From Candidatus Aveggerthella stercoripullorum (GTDB lineage Bacteria > Actinomycetota > Coriobacteriia > Coriobacteriales > Eggerthellaceae): DNA of 61,885 nucleotides. Every line of letters starts with the position of its first letter. Position 1 is the first letter of the stretch. The DNA is taken from contig DVGB01000039.1 of NCBI GenBank assembly GCA_018712955.1, positions 1 through 61,885 of the forward strand, read 5' to 3'. Positions 24,792-33,008 of the stretch are shown here, piece by piece. Both the position numbers and the translations under genes were made by a program. Under the pieces are notes generated by a model that saw only the letters and a list, made by a program, of their open reading frames with translations, searched no databases and had not been told where the DNA came from.

Positions 24792-26462
24792 CTATCGGTT
24801 GCGCGCTCGCGAAGCGACGGCGGCGCGGTGCGCGCGACCCGGGCGGAAATCTCCCTTCCTTGCCGGAGCAATGCGCGCCTGCGCAGCTTCGCGGGCAGCT
24901 TTCACGCTTTTGGCCGAGCGCTTTTTCGAAGCGCCGTTTGCGCCACTCTTCGGCTTGGCGGCATGCTGCCGTGCGCTGCGCCCGAACTCCTGGGCTTCGG
25001 CACGCTCAAGGCGCGAGGTCTTCGCTGTCTTGGCCGCTTTCGTGCTATGGGAGCCCTTCGAGGAGCGTCCCGAGCGAACGGAGCTGGCGTTGCCGGTCAC
25101 TTTCGCCAAGGCGGCGGCATTGCGCTGTTTGCGCTGCTTGTTCTTGCCCGGGCGCTTTCCGGCTTCCGCCGATGCTTCGGCGCGGGCGGCAGCACGCTGC
25201 TTTTTGCGCTGCTGTTCGCTGCGGTACTCTGCCGCTGCCTGGGCAAGCTCCGGGTCGTTCTGCGCTTCCCGGCGCGCTTCGGCGCGCGCTTTGCCGCGCT
25301 CTGCGCGTTCGGCAGCTTCGCGCGCGGCCTCTTTCTTGTCGTAGTTTTCCAGCGTAAGCTCAGGAATCTGCTGGCCGGTGAGCTTTTGGATGTCCTTCAG
25401 GAGGCCTTCGGTTTCGGGCGTGACGAACGAAATGGCGAAGCCCTTGTGGCCCGCGCGTCCCGTACGCCCAATGCGGTGCACGTAGTCCTCGGCCTGTTCG
25501 GGCAGGTCGAAGTTCACGACGTAGTCCACTTCGCTCACGTCAATGCCACGGGCGAGCACGTCCGTGGCAACAAGGATGCCGGTCTTGCCTTCGGCGAAGT
25601 TCTCAAGGGCGCGGCGGCGCTGCGCTTGGGAGCGGTCGGAATGGATGGCCTCGGCGGGGTAGCCTGCGCGCTTCAGGCGACGGCAGCAAGTGTCCGCGCG
25701 TCCGCGCGTGCGGGCGAACACGATGACGCGGAAGCTCCCTTTCTCCTCCAGGACGGCACGGAGGAGTTCGGGCTTGTGCAGGTGTTCCGTGCGGATGATG
25801 TACTGGTCCACGGTGTCCGCGGTTTCTCCGCGGTGGGCAATCTCCACGAACACGGGGTCTTTGAGCAGGTAGCCCACGTTCTTCATGATATTGCGGTCGA
25901 TGGTCGCGGAGAACAGCAGCGTCTGGCGAGACGCGGGCGTTGCGGCGATGATCTTTTTCATGGGGGGCAAAAAGCCCATGTCGAGCATGCGGTCCGCTTC
26001 GTCCAGGACCAGAACTTCCACGTTGCCGAGATTCACGGCATTGCGGTCCATAAGGTCGATCAGGCGTCCGGGCGTGGCGATGAGCACGTCGACTCCGGCT
26101 TTGATTTGTTTGATCTGCGGGTCGTAGGAAAGCCCGCCTACGACGGTCACGACGCGATGGTGCGTTTCTTGGGAGATGACGCCGCATACGTCGGCAATCT
26201 GAGCGGCAAGCTCGCGCGTGGGAGTGACCACCAGCATGAGGGGGCCTTGCGAACGCTGCGCATGGCCGATGCGCTGCAGGCCTGGCAGGGAGAAGGCGGC
26301 AGTCTTTCCCGTTCCGGTCTTTGCGGCCGCAATCACGTCGCGCCCTTCGAGGACGGCCGGGATGGACTGCTCTTGGACAGGGGTGGGAGTTTCGTAGCCG
26401 AGGCGCTCGACGGCGCAGAGCGTTTTCTCGGACAGGCCGAGCTCGGAAAAGCGTTTCGTCAT
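24792..26462 (-). CDS. DEAD-box RNA helicase (RhlE/DeaD type)
   Basis: ATP-dependent RNA unwinding, probably in ribosome assembly or cold-shock RNA metabolism. 556 residues. Q motif FSELGLSEKTL...PTPVQEQSIP (5-35), Walker A AAKTGTGKT (46-54), PTREL, ATPGRL, DEAD (154-157), SAT (185-187), ARGIDV and HRIGRTGRAG. The last ~190 residues are a Lys/Arg/Ala-rich low-complexity tail expected to bind RNA. ATG 26462 was chosen because it immediately precedes the Q motif; a longer in-frame extension to 26732 lacks similarity. Confidence 0.93.
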   Translation of the reverse strand: MTKRFSELGLSEKTLCAVERLGYETPTPVQEQSIPAVLEGRDVIAAAKTGTGKTAAFSLPGLQRIGHAQRSQGPLMLVVTPTRELAAQIADVCGVISQETHHRVVTVVGGLSYDPQIKQIKAGVDVLIATPGRLIDLMDRNAVNLGNVEVLVLDEADRMLDMGFLPPMKKIIAATPASRQTLLFSATIDRNIMKNVGYLLKDPVFVEIAHRGETADTVDQYIIRTEHLHKPELLRAVLEEKGSFRVIVFARTRGRADTCCRRLKRAGYPAEAIHSDRSQAQRRRALENFAEGKTGILVATDVLARGIDVSEVDYVVNFDLPEQAEDYVHRIGRTGRAGHKGFAISFVTPETEGLLKDIQKLTGQQIPELTLENYDKKEAAREAAERAERGKARAEARREAQNDPELAQAAAEYRSEQQRKKQRAAARAEASAEAGKRPGKNKQRKQRNAAALAKVTGNASSVRSGRSSKGSHSTKAAKTAKTSRLERAEAQEFGRSARQHAAKPKSGANGASKKRSAKSVKAAREAAQARIAPARKGDFRPGRAHRAAVASRARNR

Positions 26463-26860
26463 AGGTGCTTCTTTCGTCGGGCGCGCAAGGGCATCCCGCA
26501 AAGGCAGGAAGGCATGCCGGGACAAAACGTGGAGAAAGAACGCCGGGGACTTCCGGCGCAAATCGCCTGTGCCGCGGAAATGCGTGCGCGCGTTGGGTTT
26601 GGCAGGGTGCACCCGCCTCTTCCGGCAGATGCGCGCTCGCGCCGTGCGGCGGGAGCGGGTTCCTATTATGGCATGCGACGCCGCACGGGCCGTTCGCCCC
26701 GCAAAACGCCCACAACTGCGCAGGCGCGGCAAGGGCAGGTGGGGAAGTTTGCAGCGTTCGTGCCCACTTCGTCACGATACGTTGACAAGGCATGGAGGGC
26801 CAGGTGGCATGCAGAGCGTTTCGACTAGACTGATGCCTTGTCGTACGGAAAGAGGTTTCC
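26463..26860. other. Intergenic region, helicase / zinc-ribbon protein
   Basis: A 398-base divergent spacer. A TTGACA at 26782-26787 has no convincing -10 at the right distance; a TAGACT at 26826-26831 lacks a -35. On the minus strand a CATAAT (around 26665) could serve the helicase gene. Long helicase mRNA leaders are common in cold-shock helicases, but no specific RNA family is recognisable. Confidence 0.35.
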
Positions 26861-27292
26861 ATGTTCCAAAAGTTCGCGCAGAAGCTGCAGACGTTCATGA
26901 TCGGGCGCAACGGCGTCGACAACCTGGGGCGGTTTGTGCTCGTGGTTGCTGTCGTCCTGCTGTTGCTGGGCGCGTTCGTGCCGGACGGCACGGTGGGCGC
27001 TGTGCTTTCGTACCTGGCGCTTGCAGCTATCGTGTACGGGTATTTCCGCATGTTCTCGCGCAATGTCGGAAGGCGCTACCGGGAGAATTGTGCGTACCTG
27101 CGCCTGTCCCGCAAGATTTCGGCTCCGTTCAAGCGTGCAGGCAAGCAGGCCGAAGAGCGCAAGAAGTACGGCAAAACGCACCATATCTACCGCTGCAAGA
27201 ACTGCGGCCAGAGCCTGCGCGTTCCAAAGGGCAAGGGAACCATCAAAGTGACCTGCCCGAAATGCGGTGCTTCGTTCACGACGAAGTCGTAA
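26861..27292 (+). CDS. Small membrane protein with C-terminal zinc ribbon
   Basis: 143 residues. Two membrane segments (about 25-42 and 47-65), a basic cytoplasmic stretch, and a C-terminal zinc ribbon: CKNCGQSLRVPKGKGTIKVTCPKCGASF. The ribbon (CxxC, 18 residues, CxxC) resembles those that recognise RNA or protein segments, but no function is known to me for this family, which recurs in Actinobacteria and Firmicutes. GAAAGAGG precedes ATG 26861 and sets the start. Confidence 0.82.
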   Translation: MFQKFAQKLQTFMIGRNGVDNLGRFVLVVAVVLLLLGAFVPDGTVGAVLSYLALAAIVYGYFRMFSRNVGRRYRENCAYLRLSRKISAPFKRAGKQAEERKKYGKTHHIYRCKNCGQSLRVPKGKGTIKVTCPKCGASFTTKS

Positions 27293-27321
27293 GGCTTGCG
27301 GGCAAAGGAGCCGCCGAAGGC

Positions 27322-27669
27322 CTAGCGAACGGGCTCGTAGTCGATCATGGCGGGGATGTCCGTTGCCTCGAGCTTGAAAATGACCGGGCGGATGCCGTCG
27401 TTGCACGACGCGATGGCAACGCCTGGCTCCTTGATCCAGTCGTTGTGGTAGAAGCAGTCGCTCATGCCGTGCGCGAGAGCGAACGCGAACTGGTAGATTG
27501 CCTTCCAGGCTTCGTCGCAGAGGCCTTCGGGTTTCGCGTAGTCTGCGTAGAAGACCTGGCCTTCCTGCAGCATCGGGCATGCCTTGAGGCCTGGTACGCC
27601 GTAGGTGCGCGCAAGCTCTTCGTCGAACGTCGTTTTCAGAACGGTGATTTTCACCTTGTTCATGCTCAT
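27322..27669 (-). CDS. TIGR04076 family protein
   Basis: A 115-residue protein of the TIGR04076 family (function unknown), recognised from KVKITVLKT...CPMLQEGQVF...W..IYQFAFALAHG...DCFYHNDWI...ASCNDGIRPVIFKLEATD. Four cysteines (31, 49, 82, 97 approx.) may bind metal. The HxlR-type regulator is divergent and ~120 bases away, suggesting the two form a redox- or electrophile-responsive pair; that is inferred from HxlR/YodB biology. Start ATG follows GAAAGGAG. Confidence 0.82.
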   Translation of the reverse strand: MSMNKVKITVLKTTFDEELARTYGVPGLKACPMLQEGQVFYADYAKPEGLCDEAWKAIYQFAFALAHGMSDCFYHNDWIKEPGVAIASCNDGIRPVIFKLEATDIPAMIDYEPVR

Positions 27670-27728
27670 GAGGGCTCCTTTCTCGTCTTTCCGACACGCC
27701 TGTTATACTCGAGCGGCATGGTCGAGGT

Positions 27729-27755
27729 AAGTACTGACCTGCAGGACAGGTACTT
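27729..27755. promoter_or_regulatory. Candidate HxlR operator
   Basis: Inverted repeat AAGTAC (27729-27734) - 15 bases - GTACTT (27750-27755), between the divergent TIGR04076 and HxlR genes, just downstream of a TATACT/TATAAC pair (27704-27709) that could act as -10 in both directions. YodB/HypR-type HxlR proteins bind similar TACT..AGTA palindromes. Confidence 0.5.
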
Positions 27756-27786
27756 TCCTTTCGGAAATTATCAGGGGGGTCGCACG

Positions 27787-28128
27787 GTGAGCATGAAGCC
27801 TTATGAGGGCCTCGTGTCCTCGCTCGAGGACACGCCGTTCGGATACACGCTGGCGATGATCGGCGGCAAATGGCGGCTCGTCATCCTGTACTGGCTTGCC
27901 GAGCAGGAGGCGACGCGCTTTAACGAGCTGCGGCGTCGTATTGGGCACATCACGGAGAAGACGCTGTCTGCCCAGCTGAAAGAGATGGAGCGCGATGGGC
28001 TTGTCGTGCGCACTGAGTACCCGCAAATTCCGCCGAAAGTAGAGTATCGTCTGTCCGAAAAGGGGAGGTCACTGTATCCGCTTATGGAGCAGATGTGCGC
28101 GTGGGGCGAAGCGCATCGAGATGCATGA
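27787..28128 (+). CDS. HxlR-family transcriptional regulator
   Basis: A compact winged-helix regulator (113 residues): TLAMIGGKWRLVILYWLAEQEATRFNELRRRIGHITEKTLSAQLKEMERDGLVVRTEYPQ is a standard HxlR domain. No cysteine lies near the usual N-terminal sensing position (YodB Cys6); the only cysteine is near the C terminus. GTG 27787 is preceded by a G-rich tract (CAGGGGGG); ATG 27793 is the alternative. An in-frame open stretch extends far upstream and is not part of the gene. Confidence 0.88.
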   Translation: MSMKPYEGLVSSLEDTPFGYTLAMIGGKWRLVILYWLAEQEATRFNELRRRIGHITEKTLSAQLKEMERDGLVVRTEYPQIPPKVEYRLSEKGRSLYPLMEQMCAWGEAHRDA

Positions 28129-28223
28129 GGAAGGTCGGATGGAGGGGCGCGGTCTTGCCCTAGGCGGCCAAGGCATGAAGGCTTCGGGCGCCAGCGCGCG
28201 GAAAGCGTGAGGTTACGCTCAAG

Positions 28224-28489
28224 GATATGTTCTTGAGCTAAAGGGCACGACCGCACGCCAAAGGGCAAGGCCTTGCACTGGAGAGCACGACCGCGCTAAA
28301 GGACATGACCTTGCACTAGAGAGCACGACCGCGCAAAGGGCCGACCCTCGCTAAAGGATATGACTTTGCGCAAGAGGGCCGACCTGCACTGAGGATATGA
28401 TCTTGCGCAAAAGGGCATATCCGCGCGTTAAAGGACATGACCTTGCGCAAAAGGGCATATCTGCGCGTTAAAGGACATGTTCTTGCGTC
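28224..28489. repeat. Degenerate ~38-40-bp tandem repeats, hairpin-forming
   Basis: About seven imperfect units of the pattern GGACATGACCTTGCGCAAAAGGGCATATCCGC... with one truncated copy. Within each unit ATGaCCTT and AAaGGgCAT flank GCGC, so each could fold into a hairpin. Identity is highest between the last two full units. The stretch 28129-28223 before it holds nothing recognisable. The end overlaps the 3' end of the small minus-strand gene. Confidence 0.75.
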
Positions 28490-28731
28490 CCTGCTCCTGC
28501 CTTTGCCTCTGTTTCTTCAGCCTGCCCCTTTGCGTCTCTTGCGGCATCTTCTCGCAGTTTGCGGAGCTGCTCCTCTTCGATTTCGCGGGCAAAGCGTTCC
28601 ATTTTTTGTTCCGCTTCGCTTTTGATGCCAAAAAGCGTGCGCCCGCTTGAGAACGGGCGTGGTTCGGTGCCTGTCGCCTCGGCGAACAGGTAATCACGCA
28701 TCATCTTCCATTTTCGCTCGAAGTCGTCCAT
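28468..28731 (-). CDS. Small charged hypothetical protein
   Basis: Not recognised. 87 residues starting MDDFERKWKMMRDYLF, with a long Glu/Arg/Lys-rich helix (QKMERFAREIEEEQLRKLREDA) and an Ala/Glu/Gly-rich tail whose last codons run into the tandem repeat. The coherent amphipathic helix suggests it may be real. Neither start candidate (28731 or 28788) has a clear Shine-Dalgarno. Confidence 0.45.
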   Translation of the reverse strand: MDDFERKWKMMRDYLFAEATGTEPRPFSSGRTLFGIKSEAEQKMERFAREIEEEQLRKLREDAARDAKGQAEETEAKAGAGTQEHVL

Positions 28732-28856
28732 ATCCGCATGGTAGCGCAAGCAGGTGGCATGCCGGGAGCGAGTTTCGCTGCGGGGCATATCGTTTGGGCG
28801 TCAGCGAGGCGAATGATTGGTCAAAAAAGACGATAAAGACGCTCGGTGGGGCATTT

Positions 28857-28982
28857 ATGTCCGATAAAGACGCTCGATTTCGCGCGCGACGATTGTGCGA
28901 ATCCATTCGCGAGGTGCTCACCTGGGGAAATAGAACAGGTCTTGTTTCCCGCTTGGAAAGGCAGCGTCTCTATCGAAAATAA
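28857..28982 (+). CDS. Possible 41-residue basic small protein
   Basis: MSDKDARFRARRLCESIREV... is a short basic frame with a G-rich tract (GGTGGGG) five bases before ATG. A 15-base direct repeat CGATAAAGACGCTCG occurs at 28831-28845 and again over the start of the frame at 28862-28876. It could be a gene remnant or chance. Confidence 0.22.
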   Translation: MSDKDARFRARRLCESIREVLTWGNRTGLVSRLERQRLYRK

Positions 28983-29039
28983 TGACCACAATTCGGTGCT
29001 TCTCGAGCGCAAAACGCCCTGCGTTCGATGTCCTGCGCA

Positions 29040-29356
29040 GGAAGTGCACAAGGAGAGCGCGCGGGGGCAAGGCAGGCGCAAGGCGATTGCGGGAAGAACG
29101 CGGAGGCAAGGCAAATGCAAACGATTAAAAGGAGAGCGCGGGGGCAAGGCGGGCGCAGGCGATTGCAGGGCGAGCGCGGGAAGAACGTGGGGAGAGGAGA
29201 ATGCAAGGGGAAGGAAGGGCTCGGGAAGAACGCAGGAGGAAGGCAAGGGGAGGGCAGGAAGAACGCAGGGAGAAGAGGGCAAAGCAAAGGCAAAGGGCGG
29301 GCAGGGGGAACGCGGAAGAACGTGGGAGAAGGCAGAGAGAACGCGAAGCGAACGCA
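29040..29356. repeat. Purine-rich degenerate repeat tract
   Basis: About 320 bases strongly biased to G and A on the plus strand, with the motif GGAAGAACGC(A/T)GG recurring at irregular 30-50-base intervals (near 29090, 29176, 29223, 29258, 29315). Open frames through it encode only Arg/Gly/Lys-rich sequence and I do not call them. The region 28983-29039 shows nothing. Confidence 0.65.
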
Positions 29357-29402
29357 AAGCGCCCCGCGTCCGGCGCCCTAAGGGGCGGGGAGCGGGGCGC
29401 TT
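29357..29402. terminator. Nested hairpin downstream of the symporter gene
   Basis: Outer stem AAGCGCCCCGC (29357-29367)/GCGGGGCGCTT (29392-29402), perfect, with further GC pairing inside the loop. The position fits termination of the minus-strand symporter transcript. Confidence 0.6.
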
Positions 29403-29480
29403 GTGTGCACGGTGGTAGGAGGAATCAGGCAGCCGCCGTGCAGGAAAGAATGCGGGAAGGCGCTGCGACCATGCGCTGAG

Positions 29481-31013
29481 CTACTCCTCGCAGGGGAAGT
29501 TCTGGGCAACGCCGACGGTGCCGAACGCACCTTGCGGCTTCGGCGACTTCCAGTCCTCGGTGTCGTCGGGGCGCGGCGCCATCTTCTCTTCGTCGCCGTT
29601 CGCGGCATCGAGGCGCTTGAAGTAGTTGCGCAGCTCTTTGGCGGTGACGCCGGAGAGCGCAAACAGCGCGATCATGTTCGGGACGGCCATGCAGGCGTTG
29701 AAAATGTCTGCAATAGTCCACACGGCAGAGACCGTCATGTAGGGGCCGATGAACAGGCAGAAGATGTACAGCCAACGGTAGGTCATGACAGCACGCTTGC
29801 TACGGCCGCTGAAGTACTCGAGGCAGCGCTCGCCGTAGTAGTCCCAACCAAGGATGGTGGTGAAGCCGAACAGCGCCAGGCTGATCATGAGCACGAAGGA
29901 CACAACCGCGGGCGGCAGGAAGGGCAGGCCCGCCTGGAATGCGTGCGTGGTGACCGCCGCGCCCTCAAGGCCGATGTTGTACGTGCCCGTGAGCACAAGC
30001 GCGAGGCCCGTCATGGAGCAGATGATCATGGAGTCGATGAAGGTCTGCGTCATGGACACGAGGCCCTGGCGCGCCGGCTCCTTCGTCTGAGCGGCGGCAG
30101 CGGCGATAGGGGCAGAACCCAGGCCTGCCTCGTTCGCGAAGATGCCGCGCGCAAGGCCCATCTGCATGGCGATGAGGATGGCGCCGAACATGCCGCCGCC
30201 GAAGGCCTGCAGGCCGAACGCGGAAGAAACGATGGTCACGAGAGCTGCCGGAATCTTCGTGATGTTGAAGATGATGAGCAGGCAGGAGAATGCCAGGAAC
30301 AGCACGACCATGGCGGGCACGACGCGCTCGGCCACAGAGGCGATGCGCTTGATGCCGCCGATGATGACGAGGCCGGCCAGCACGGCGGTCACCAGGCCGC
30401 CGATGACGACAGCGATGGAATACTCGCCGCCGAACAGGCTCACCGTATGCTCCAGGTTCGGGTCAAAGAAGCCGGAGACGGCGCTCGAGATGGAGTTGAC
30501 CTGCGTGAACGTGCCAATGCCGAACAGGCCGACGCACATGCCGAAGAACGCGAAAAGCTTCGCAAGCCACTTCCACTTCGGGCCCATGCCGTTCTCGATG
30601 TAGTAGAACGGGCCGCCGAGCACGTGGCCGTTCTTATCCATCGTGCGGTACTTTACGGCAAGCAGGCCCTCGGAGAACTTCGTTGCCATGCCGAACAGCG
30701 CTGCCAGCCACATCCAGAACAGTGCGCCCGGGCCGCCCGTGACGACTGCCGTGGCAATACCGACGATGTTGCCCGTGCCGACCGTGGCAGACATGGCCGT
30801 GCACAGCGCCGCGAAGCTGGAGAGCTCGCCTTCGCCGTCCTCTTCATTGCTGAAGGCGTAGCGCATGGCAATAGGCAGACGGCGGAACTGCATACCGTGC
30901 AAACGGATAGTCAGGAAGATACCGCCAATGAGGATGAGAGCGATAAGGGGCGGACCCCAGATAACGCCGTCGATAGCGAGAATGACGTCGTTGATGATGG
31001 CGAAAATGTCCAA
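29481..31013 (-). CDS. AGCS-family alanine/glycine:cation symporter
   Basis: Imports small neutral amino acids with Na+ (or H+). 510 residues with about eleven membrane segments; family signatures are GNIVGIATAVVTGGPGALFWMW, GGPFYYIENGM, and ANEAGLGSAPIAAAAAQTKEPARQGLVSM. The start is TTG at 31013, with AGAGGT five bases upstream; no ATG or GTG lies near. A glycine riboswitch lies about 110 bases upstream, so glycine is likely one substrate. Confidence 0.93.
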   Translation of the reverse strand: MDIFAIINDVILAIDGVIWGPPLIALILIGGIFLTIRLHGMQFRRLPIAMRYAFSNEEDGEGELSSFAALCTAMSATVGTGNIVGIATAVVTGGPGALFWMWLAALFGMATKFSEGLLAVKYRTMDKNGHVLGGPFYYIENGMGPKWKWLAKLFAFFGMCVGLFGIGTFTQVNSISSAVSGFFDPNLEHTVSLFGGEYSIAVVIGGLVTAVLAGLVIIGGIKRIASVAERVVPAMVVLFLAFSCLLIIFNITKIPAALVTIVSSAFGLQAFGGGMFGAILIAMQMGLARGIFANEAGLGSAPIAAAAAQTKEPARQGLVSMTQTFIDSMIICSMTGLALVLTGTYNIGLEGAAVTTHAFQAGLPFLPPAVVSFVLMISLALFGFTTILGWDYYGERCLEYFSGRSKRAVMTYRWLYIFCLFIGPYMTVSAVWTIADIFNACMAVPNMIALFALSGVTAKELRNYFKRLDAANGDEEKMAPRPDDTEDWKSPKPQGAFGTVGVAQNFPCEE

Positions 31014-31123
31014 CAGATACCTCTTCCTTCCGGTGCCTTCCAAGTCGACCCTGCAAACGGATAGGGTCCTGAAAGTCCCGCCGGGCGGGAAGAGAAAGAG
31101 TGCGGTCTGTGGTTCGGCCGTTA

Positions 31124-31229
31124 CGCTCTGTCCTTTTGCCTGAGAGTTTCGGTCGCCCTTCTGCCGCTTCGTGCGGCAGGGGAGCCTTGCCCCTTCGGCA
31201 CCCGGTCTGTCCGGGATTCTCCAGAGACC
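31124..31229 (-). promoter_or_regulatory. Glycine riboswitch aptamer
   Basis: Read on the minus strand the segment begins CTCTGGAGAATC, contains GCCGAAGGGGCAAG, and ends AAACTCTCAGGCAAAAGGACAGAG, the conserved core of the glycine aptamer. Only one aptamer is evident. A GC-rich CCCGCC/GGCGGG hairpin (about 31078-31090) lies between it and the symporter start and could be part of the expression platform. Amino-acid symporters behind such riboswitches are usually turned on or off by glycine level; the sign here cannot be told. Confidence 0.93.
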
Positions 31230-31296
31230 CCATCGACGCCCAGTCTCTTTCGATCCAAGGCGTGTCAGCAGGGATGCGCAATACAACGCTGACTGA

Positions 31297-31324
31297 ATTG
31301 TATACGGCAAGTTTCGGTTGTAAA
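31297..31324 (-). promoter_or_regulatory. Promoter of the riboswitch-symporter transcript
   Basis: On the minus strand TTTACA, 16 bases, TACAAT. Placed about 70 bases before the aptamer. Confidence 0.6.
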
Positions 31325-31714
31325 CCCTATTTTCGAGCGTGTTTCGGGAAATAATTGCGAGCGACAAGATTTTCCGGCTGTCGTTGTTCGAAGTGAGCAA
31401 AGGGAATAAATTGCATAAGTATTCAAAATAGTGAATATCATGAATGCGTAAAGAAGCTGATATTCAACAATTTGAAAAAATATGCAGTCAAAACCCCTTG
31501 ACACAACCAAATCTGCACAACCTTCGCCCTGTTCGACCTTTCGGCGGCCGAAACAGCTCGTTCGGGGTTTGCCGGTCGTCGCAAATGCGGTGCCGCGTTG
31601 ACAGAAAGTCTCCTGCCCTGTTTAATGCGCCGCATCGCAAGGCGGAGTGCAGTCGCTTGGCGATGCTGAGATAAGACTTAGAACACACTTTACACACAAA
31701 GAAAGGGGTGCTGT
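31325..31714. other. A+T-richer intergenic region before the triple-RidA gene
   Basis: 390 bases between divergent genes, clearly richer in A+T than its surroundings at 31330-31500. A TTGACA at 31498-31503 lacks a matching -10; TTGGCG (31657-31662), 16 bases, TAGAAC (31679-31684) is a possible weak promoter for the downstream gene. Confidence 0.35.
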
Positions 31715-32983
31715 ATGAGCGGTAACAACGAGGTTTTGGCGCGCAATACGGAAAATGCACCGAAATGCCCGATGAGCTCCCAGACCGTCGCTTTCTCTCA
31801 TTACAACAACCTTTCGGCCCAGCTGCCCGTTGACCCGGCCACCGGCGAGATCGTCGCTGGCGGCATCAAGGAGCAGGCCGAGCAGTGCTACCGCAACATC
31901 AAGGCCATCGTCGAGAGCATCGACCATCACCTGAACGACGTCATCCGCATCACCATCTTCGTCCGTGACATCCAGGACATGGACGTTGTCGACGCCGTGC
32001 ACCGTGCGTTCTTCCCGACCTACGTTCCGGCCCGCACCGTCGTGGCCGTCGACGCGCTGCCGATGGACGCGCGCATCCAGGTCGAGGCGCTCGTCTCCAA
32101 CGGCGAGGGCACCATTCCGAACGCCCCGCAGGCTGGCGACCTGATCAAGTACGTCAACAACACCGCGAACGCTCCGCTGGACGTCCTGTCCTCCCAGACC
32201 GTGGCGTTCTCCCACTACAACAACATCACCGCGCAGCTCCCGATCGACCCGGTTTCCGGCCAGCTGGTCGTTGGCGGCGTCGCTGAGCAGGCTGCCCAGT
32301 GCCTGAAGAACATCAAGGCTGTCCTCACCAGCATCGACGTGCCGTTCGACGACATCGTCAAGGTCAACGTCTTCCTGACCGACCTGGCCGACGTCGACGC
32401 CGTGAACGAAGTCTACAAGCGCTTCTTCCCGGATTCGGGCATCGCCCGCGCTGTCGCCTACATGCCGGCCCGCACGGTCGTTCCGGTCGCTGCGCTGCCG
32501 ATGCATGCGAAGGTCCAGATCGAGGCTGTGTGCTCTCACGGCGACGGCACCCCGCCGCAGGCTGTCGAGGATCGTCATGGCCTGATCATCGAGGCGAACA
32601 ACACGGACGCTGCTCCGCGTTGCCCGCTGTCCACCCAGACCGTGGCCTTCTCCCACTACAACAACATCACCGGGCAGCTCCCGATCGACCCGGCCACCGG
32701 CAAGATGGTCGAGGGCGGCGTCGCTGAGCAGGCTCGCCAGATCCTCTCCAACATCAAGGCCATCATCGAGTGCGTCGACCACAGCCTGGCCGACACCGTC
32801 AAGGTGAATATCTTCGCCCGCGACCTGGCCGACATGGAGGCCATCGACGAGGTCTACGCCGAGTTCTTCCCGGGCTGCGTGCCCGCCCGCCGCGTCGTCG
32901 GCGTCTCCGAGCTGCCGATGGATGCCCGCGTCATGATGGACGCCATCTTCGGCAACTTCGAGGGCACCCCGCCGATTGCGTAA
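31715..32983 (+). CDS. Three-domain RidA (YjgF/YER057c/UK114) protein
   Basis: 422 residues made of three consecutive RidA domains (about 1-138, 139-285, 286-422). RidA proteins normally are ~130-residue homotrimers that hydrolyse reactive enamine/imine intermediates. Each unit repeats SSQTVAFSHYNN(L/I)(S/T)(A/G)QLP(V/I)DP...A(E)QA.QC..NIKAI...D...V..F..D..D...V......FFP...PAR.VV.V..LPM.A...... The substrate-binding arginine is kept in all three (R107, R253, R392). The position of E. coli RidA Glu120 reads Gln, Gln, Met. Codons are strongly biased to C/G-ending forms, suggesting high expression. GAAAGGGG precedes ATG. It is a single-gene unit with its own terminator. Confidence 0.93.
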   Translation: MSGNNEVLARNTENAPKCPMSSQTVAFSHYNNLSAQLPVDPATGEIVAGGIKEQAEQCYRNIKAIVESIDHHLNDVIRITIFVRDIQDMDVVDAVHRAFFPTYVPARTVVAVDALPMDARIQVEALVSNGEGTIPNAPQAGDLIKYVNNTANAPLDVLSSQTVAFSHYNNITAQLPIDPVSGQLVVGGVAEQAAQCLKNIKAVLTSIDVPFDDIVKVNVFLTDLADVDAVNEVYKRFFPDSGIARAVAYMPARTVVPVAALPMHAKVQIEAVCSHGDGTPPQAVEDRHGLIIEANNTDAAPRCPLSTQTVAFSHYNNITGQLPIDPATGKMVEGGVAEQARQILSNIKAIIECVDHSLADTVKVNIFARDLADMEAIDEVYAEFFPGCVPARRVVGVSELPMDARVMMDAIFGNFEGTPPIA

Positions 32984-33008
32984 AGAGGCGATACGCTCTG
33001 AAACGAAC

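Noticed and set aside
26569-27786. Long N-terminal extension of the HxlR regulator
   Set aside because: The open frame passes antisense through the TIGR04076 gene and overlaps the zinc-ribbon protein gene; the HxlR domain and ribosome-site-like tract place the start at 27787.
28224-28489. CRISPR array
   Set aside because: The units are degenerate along their whole length with no constant repeat plus unique spacers, and no cas genes are nearby.
29028-29479. Small Arg/Gly-rich proteins in the purine-rich tract
   Set aside because: All plus-strand frames are open because of composition alone; none has a ribosome site or recognisable sequence.
31020-31123. A second glycine aptamer downstream of the first
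   Set aside because: No second copy of the conserved GGAGAG/GCCGAAGG core is visible in this interval.
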